Of a stretch of DNA of 9,806 nt, positions 6,878 to 9,806 are shown piece after piece (positions within the stretch are counted from its first letter, which is position 1; each line of letters starts with the position of its first letter). Made by a program: the position numbers and the translations under genes. The stretch covers positions 1 to 9,806 of the forward strand of contig CAJUKR010000053.1 in assembly GCA_910587025.1 (NCBI GenBank), given 5' to 3'. Under the pieces are notes generated by a model. That model saw nothing but the letters and a program-made list of their open reading frames with translations, was not told where the DNA came from and did not search any database. This DNA is from an uncultured Christensenellaceae bacterium (GTDB lineage: Bacteria; Bacillota; Clostridia; Christensenellales; Pumilibacteraceae).

Positions 6878-7446
6878 ATATTTTTACTCCTTTTTTCGTT
6901 CTCGATTATTTTTATTACATCGTCGACTGCTTTGTCTATGTCGGCATTGACGATACTGTGATCGAATATTCCGTGTTCGGCTATCTCTTTTTCCGCCAAA
7001 GCCAGTCTTGCGGCAACCTGTTCGTCCGATTCGGTACCGCGTCCGACAAGTCTGCGCTTAAGTTCCTCGACGCTCGGCGGCAAAACAAACACAGTCACAC
7101 ACCCGGGATACGCGCGCTTTACCTGCACCGCGCCTTTTACGTCGATTTCGAGAAGGACGTCTTTCCCCTCGGCAAGTCTATCGAGCACCGGCTTACGCGG
7201 AGTGCCGTAACAATTCCCCACCGTTTCCGCCCACTCCAGCAGTTCGCCGTTTTCTCGCATGGAAGCGAATTTTTCCCTGCTTACGAAATAATAATGCTTT
7301 CCGTCGATCTCGCCCTCTCTTGCCTTCCGTGTGGTAACCGATACCGAAACGGTAAGATCGGGCATGCGTTCGAGCAAACGCGAATAAATCGTTCCTTTTC
7401 CGACCCCGGACGGACCGGAAAGTACAATCAAAAGTCCGGTTTTCAT
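6871..7446 (-). CDS. gmk: Guanylate kinase
   Basis: Phosphorylates GMP to GDP with ATP, an essential step in GTP and dGTP supply and in clearing GMP. It has 191 residues, a normal length. The P-loop is GPSGVGKGT (11-19). The GMP-binding region follows: SVSVTTRKARE with S36, R40 and R43, then E71 in LLEWAE and Y80 in CYGTPR. The LEIDVKGAVQVK strand (99-110) and the lid segment RLVGRGTESDEQVAARL (132-148) are also as expected. The start overlaps the yicC stop as ATGA. An AAGGAG lies 17 nt upstream, too far to be a normal site, so initiation probably relies on ribosomes finishing yicC. In Bacillus and many Clostridia a small remA gene separates yicC and gmk, but here the two genes overlap directly. 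Confidence 0.97.
   Translation of the reverse strand: MKTGLLIVLSGPSGVGKGTIYSRLLERMPDLTVSVSVTTRKAREGEIDGKHYYFVSREKFASMRENGELLEWAETVGNCYGTPRKPVLDRLAEGKDVLLEIDVKGAVQVKRAYPGCVTVFVLPPSVEELKRRLVGRGTESDEQVAARLALAEKEIAEHGIFDHSIVNADIDKAVDDVIKIIENEKRSKNIC
6887..6892 (-). promoter_or_regulatory. Strong Shine-Dalgarno site for rpoZ inside gmk
   Basis: AAGGAG on the minus strand lies nine nt before the rpoZ ATG. It sits within the last codons of gmk, so rpoZ can initiate independently despite the 7-nt overlap. This is the best ribosome binding site seen inside the operon. Confidence 0.75.
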
Positions 7447-8318
7447 TCGACGTTTCTGATCTGCTCCTTAATTTTTTCCAGCTCGTTCTTCATGGCAATA
7501 ACGAGTTTCGTAAGTTCGAGATCATTGGCTTTACTGCCCATGGTGTTGATCTCTCTGTTCATTTCCTGCGACAAAAAGTCGAGTTTCCGTCCCTGCGGCT
7601 CGTCCGATCCGAGCGCGGTAAGAAATTGCTCTATATGCGAAGAAAGTCTTGAAATCTCTTCGTTTATATCGCACTTATCGGCAAATACCGCCACTTCCAT
7701 AGCAATGCGCGATTCATCGATCGCCACACCGTCGAGCAGTTCGCTCACTCGCTTCATGATCTTGTCACGGTAATCCGCGACCACTCCGGGCGCGCGTTTT
7801 TTCACCTCCGCAAGACAGCTTTCGATATTTCCGACGAGTTTCTCGAAATCCGCTTTTACTCCGATACCCTCCACCGCGCGCATCTTATCGAGCTCGGCGA
7901 CCGCGCCTGCGGCCGCTGAAGAAAACAATGCTTTGAGTTCGTCCTTATCCGCCTCTTCGGCGGTAAGCGACAACACGTCGGGCATACGAAGCACGGACAC
8001 TGCCGTCATATCGTTCTCGATATGAAATTCGTTGCTTACGGTACGCGCCGCATCGAAGTATTTTTCGGCAAGAGCCATATCGAGCACGACTTTTTTATCG
8101 CTTTCGCCCGTCAGCTCGTATGTGTACATAATGTCCACCGTGCCGCGTTTGATAACGTCCTGTATCTGTTTTTTTACGGAATCCTCGACAAAACTCAACG
8201 CTTTCGGAAAGCGGGAATTCATTTCGAGGTATCTGTTATTCACCGACTTCAGTTCGACGGTCACCTTTCTGTGTTCGTTTGCCGCCTCGCCTTTGCCGTA
8301 TCCGGTCATGCTTTTCAT
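7443..8318 (-). CDS. yicC: YicC/YloC family endoribonuclease
   Basis: Member of the YicC/YloC family (YloC in Bacillus subtilis), for which endoribonuclease activity has been reported; the cellular targets are not well defined. It has 291 residues, the usual length. The N-terminal YicC-like domain begins with the highly conserved MKSMTGYGKGEA and continues through ELKSVNNRYLE. The C-terminal DUF1732 region contains DINEEISRLSSH (217-228) and GRKLDFLSQEMNREINTMGSKANDLE (243-268), followed by a charged helix ending KEQIRNVE. The function is inferred from the family and no catalytic residue can be assigned from sequence alone. It is the first gene of the block, preceded by the only sizeable gap and a plausible promoter. 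An AAAGGA site (8328-8333) lies nine nt before the ATG. Confidence 0.95.
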   Translation of the reverse strand: MKSMTGYGKGEAANEHRKVTVELKSVNNRYLEMNSRFPKALSFVEDSVKKQIQDVIKRGTVDIMYTYELTGESDKKVVLDMALAEKYFDAARTVSNEFHIENDMTAVSVLRMPDVLSLTAEEADKDELKALFSSAAAGAVAELDKMRAVEGIGVKADFEKLVGNIESCLAEVKKRAPGVVADYRDKIMKRVSELLDGVAIDESRIAMEVAVFADKCDINEEISRLSSHIEQFLTALGSDEPQGRKLDFLSQEMNREINTMGSKANDLELTKLVIAMKNELEKIKEQIRNVE

Positions 8319-8379
8319 AAAACTCTTTCCTTTGCTTATTGGTTATAATATATTATAATACCACGATACAGGCTTCAAA
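8319..8379 (-). promoter_or_regulatory. Intergenic promoter with overlapping AT palindrome, upstream of yicC
   Basis: This 61-bp AT-rich gap between ligA and yicC is the only real intergenic space in the window. On the minus strand it has a perfect -10 box TATAAT at 8357-8352 and a -35-like TTGAAG at 8378-8373. The spacing is 15 bp, short of the ideal 17, so the -35 assignment is tentative. An alternative is the extended -10 reading TGGTATTAT, which starts slightly upstream. A start near 8345 would leave a leader of about 27 nt containing the AAAGGA ribosome binding site. A perfect 16-bp palindrome, TTATAATATATTATAA (8343-8358), covers the -10 region. It could be an operator or simply reflect AT richness. 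No terminator hairpin is visible, so read-through from ligA is also possible. Confidence 0.6.
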
Positions 8380-9806
8380 TCAAGCGTTTAGCAGCTCTAA
8401 AAACTCACTTTCGTTCATTATTCGGATTCCCGCAGCCCGAGCTTTATCAAGCTTGCTCCCCGCGGACTCGCCCGCGACGACAAGCGTCGTTTCTTTCGTC
8501 ACAGAGGAAAGCACCTTTCCCCCGCGCGAAGTTATTTCCGCGGCGGCTTTGCTTCTGGACATTGCCGACAGCGTCCCGGTCAATACTACGGACTGACCCG
8601 AAAAAACGCCGTCGGTAACCGTCGTATCCGAAATAAATTCGATGCCTTTTGAAAGCAATTTTCGTACGAATTCTCCGCGTTCTTCGAAATATCCGCGAAT
8701 GTCGCGCGCAACTATATCGCCGATATCGTCAATCTGCGAAAGTTCTTCCGTTTCGGCGCAAGCGAGTTTATCGATACTTCCGTAAACGGCGGCGAGATCG
8801 AATGCGAGTTTTTTTCCGACGTTTGGAATACCGAGCGCATTTATAAACGACGAGAGTCTGACACGCCGGCTCTTATTTATCGATGCGATCACATTCTCGG
8901 CTTTTTTGTCTTTGAACGACTCGAGTGAAAGCAGCTGTTCTTTTTCGAGATCGTAAAGCATATAGGCTTCGTTAAGTCCGAGTTTATCGAAAAACAAACC
9001 GAGCGTCTTATCGCTCAATCCGTCGATATCCATGCAATCCTTCGAGACGAAGTGCGCGAGCCGCGCAACGATTTGCGGACGGCATTTTTCCGAGTCGGGA
9101 CAGAAGATGTGCGCGCCGTTTCTGTAAAGCTCCGCTCCGCAAGCGGGACAATGAGTCGGCAAAGGAACATCGGATGTACCCGTTCCCTCCGCCGCGGCAA
9201 GAATTTCGGGTATAACGTCGTTGCTTCTGCGTATAAACACGGTGCTTCCGAGCCTGACTTTTTTTCTGAGAATGTCGTCGTAATTGTTCAGCGTTGCTTT
9301 ACGCACGGTAGCTCCGCAAAGCTCCACGGGCTCGAGCAACGCAAGAGGCGTCAGCTTGCCCGTACGTCCCACTTGCCAGACGATCTCTTTTAATTCGGTA
9401 GTCGTTTCTTCGGCTTCGAATTTATAAGCCATCGCCCAACGCGGGAATTTATCCGTAAACCCGAGTTCGTCGCGAACGGCGTAGTCGTTGACCTTTATGA
9501 CCATTCCGTCTATATCGAAATCGAGCGCGTCCCTGTCTATTTTGCCGATTTCATCGATAATAAGTTCTATGTCAGACGTAACAATCGGCTTTTCGGTCTT
9601 GAATTTATTACTTTTCAGCCATTCTATGCCGTCGACTTGCGTTCGTATCTCATCGGTGGAAATATAATTCACATCATAAAAGATCAGATCGAGCTTGCGC
9701 GAAGCGGTAACTTTCGGGTCGAGATTGCGAATCGCTCCCGCGGCGGCATTGCGGGGATTCTTGAGAGGATCGGTCGCCGTTTCGTTATATTTGCGAAACG
9801 CCGAAC
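8380..9806 (-). CDS. ligA: NAD-dependent DNA ligase LigA, N-terminal part missing
   Basis: Seals nicks in DNA during replication and repair, using NAD+ as adenylate donor. The visible part is 474 codons plus two bases. The frame is open to the window edge, so roughly the first 190 residues, including the Ia domain and the adenylated lysine of KxDG, lie outside. Present, in order: the rest of the nucleotidyltransferase domain, with KNPRNAAAGAIRNLDPK near the edge, then DIDGMVIKV and PRWAMAYKFEAEE; the OB fold, with WQVGRTGKLTPLA and RRSNDVIPEI; a four-cysteine zinc finger (residues 219, 222, 235 and 241 of the fragment); helix-hairpin-helix repeats, with ALGIPNVGKKLA and IDDIGDIVARDI; and a C-terminal BRCT domain (from about 398) with SGQSVVLTGTLSAMSR. 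The conserved ATLHN reads ATLNN here. The in-frame GTG at 9672 is internal, not a start. Confidence 0.97.
   Translation of the reverse strand, partial: SAFRKYNETATDPLKNPRNAAAGAIRNLDPKVTASRKLDLIFYDVNYISTDEIRTQVDGIEWLKSNKFKTEKPIVTSDIELIIDEIGKIDRDALDFDIDGMVIKVNDYAVRDELGFTDKFPRWAMAYKFEAEETTTELKEIVWQVGRTGKLTPLALLEPVELCGATVRKATLNNYDDILRKKVRLGSTVFIRRSNDVIPEILAAAEGTGTSDVPLPTHCPACGAELYRNGAHIFCPDSEKCRPQIVARLAHFVSKDCMDIDGLSDKTLGLFFDKLGLNEAYMLYDLEKEQLLSLESFKDKKAENVIASINKSRRVRLSSFINALGIPNVGKKLAFDLAAVYGSIDKLACAETEELSQIDDIGDIVARDIRGYFEERGEFVRKLLSKGIEFISDTTVTDGVFSGQSVVLTGTLSAMSRSKAAAEITSRGGKVLSSVTKETTLVVAGESAGSKLDKARAAGIRIMNESEFLELLNA

Noticed and set aside
8319..8379. A transcription terminator after ligA
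   Set aside because: The only inverted repeat in the gap is pure A/T with no loop and no following T-run, so it does not make a credible intrinsic terminator.
9670..9672. A GTG in the ligA frame as a possible start codon
   Set aside because: The frame upstream to the window edge encodes conserved ligase sequence (NPRNAAAGAIRNLDPK), so this codon is an internal valine.

Overview
The window looks like a housekeeping stretch of chromosome from a member of the Bacillota (Firmicutes), most likely an uncultured clostridial lineage. All ten genes lie on the minus strand and are read from the right edge to the left edge. The assignment rests on the gene order yicC/yloC - gmk - rpoZ - coaBC - priA - def - fmt - rsmB - rlmN, which is the conserved Bacillus/Clostridium order, and on the sequence character of the proteins. 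No marker in the window gives a finer taxonomic placement. Base composition looks even, and nothing suggests horizontal transfer.

Layout from right to left: the window opens inside ligA (NAD-dependent DNA ligase, N-terminal part missing), which ends at 8380. A 61-bp AT-rich gap (8319-8379) follows and carries a plausible promoter overlapping a perfect 16-bp palindrome. From 8318 leftward runs a very tightly packed operon of nine genes: yicC, gmk, rpoZ, coaBC, priA, def, fmt, rsmB and rlmN. Most junctions are stop/start overlaps (ATGA, TGATG or 7 nt), and no gap exceeds about 20 nt. The operon groups RNA turnover (YicC), guanylate supply (Gmk), an RNA polymerase subunit (omega), coenzyme A synthesis (CoaBC), replication restart (PriA), formyl-methionine handling at the start and end of protein synthesis (Fmt and Def), and ribosomal RNA methylation (RsmB, RlmN). 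In Bacillus the series continues into a PP2C phosphatase, a PASTA kinase and rsgA, but here the sequence stops inside rlmN.

The left end is not biological. Positions 11-44 are the Illumina TruSeq read-2 adapter, and the ten bases before it fit the end of the P7 oligo plus an 8-nt index. Genomic sequence therefore begins near position 45, and rlmN is cut by a library artefact rather than a mutation. Any protein predicted across this point carries a false tail.

I found no accessory, mobile, defence or previously undescribed system. There is no CRISPR array, insertion sequence, tRNA, rRNA or convincing terminator. The points worth a second look are the adapter, the absence of a remA-like gene between yicC and gmk, the palindromic promoter, and a few start-codon and codon-use details.
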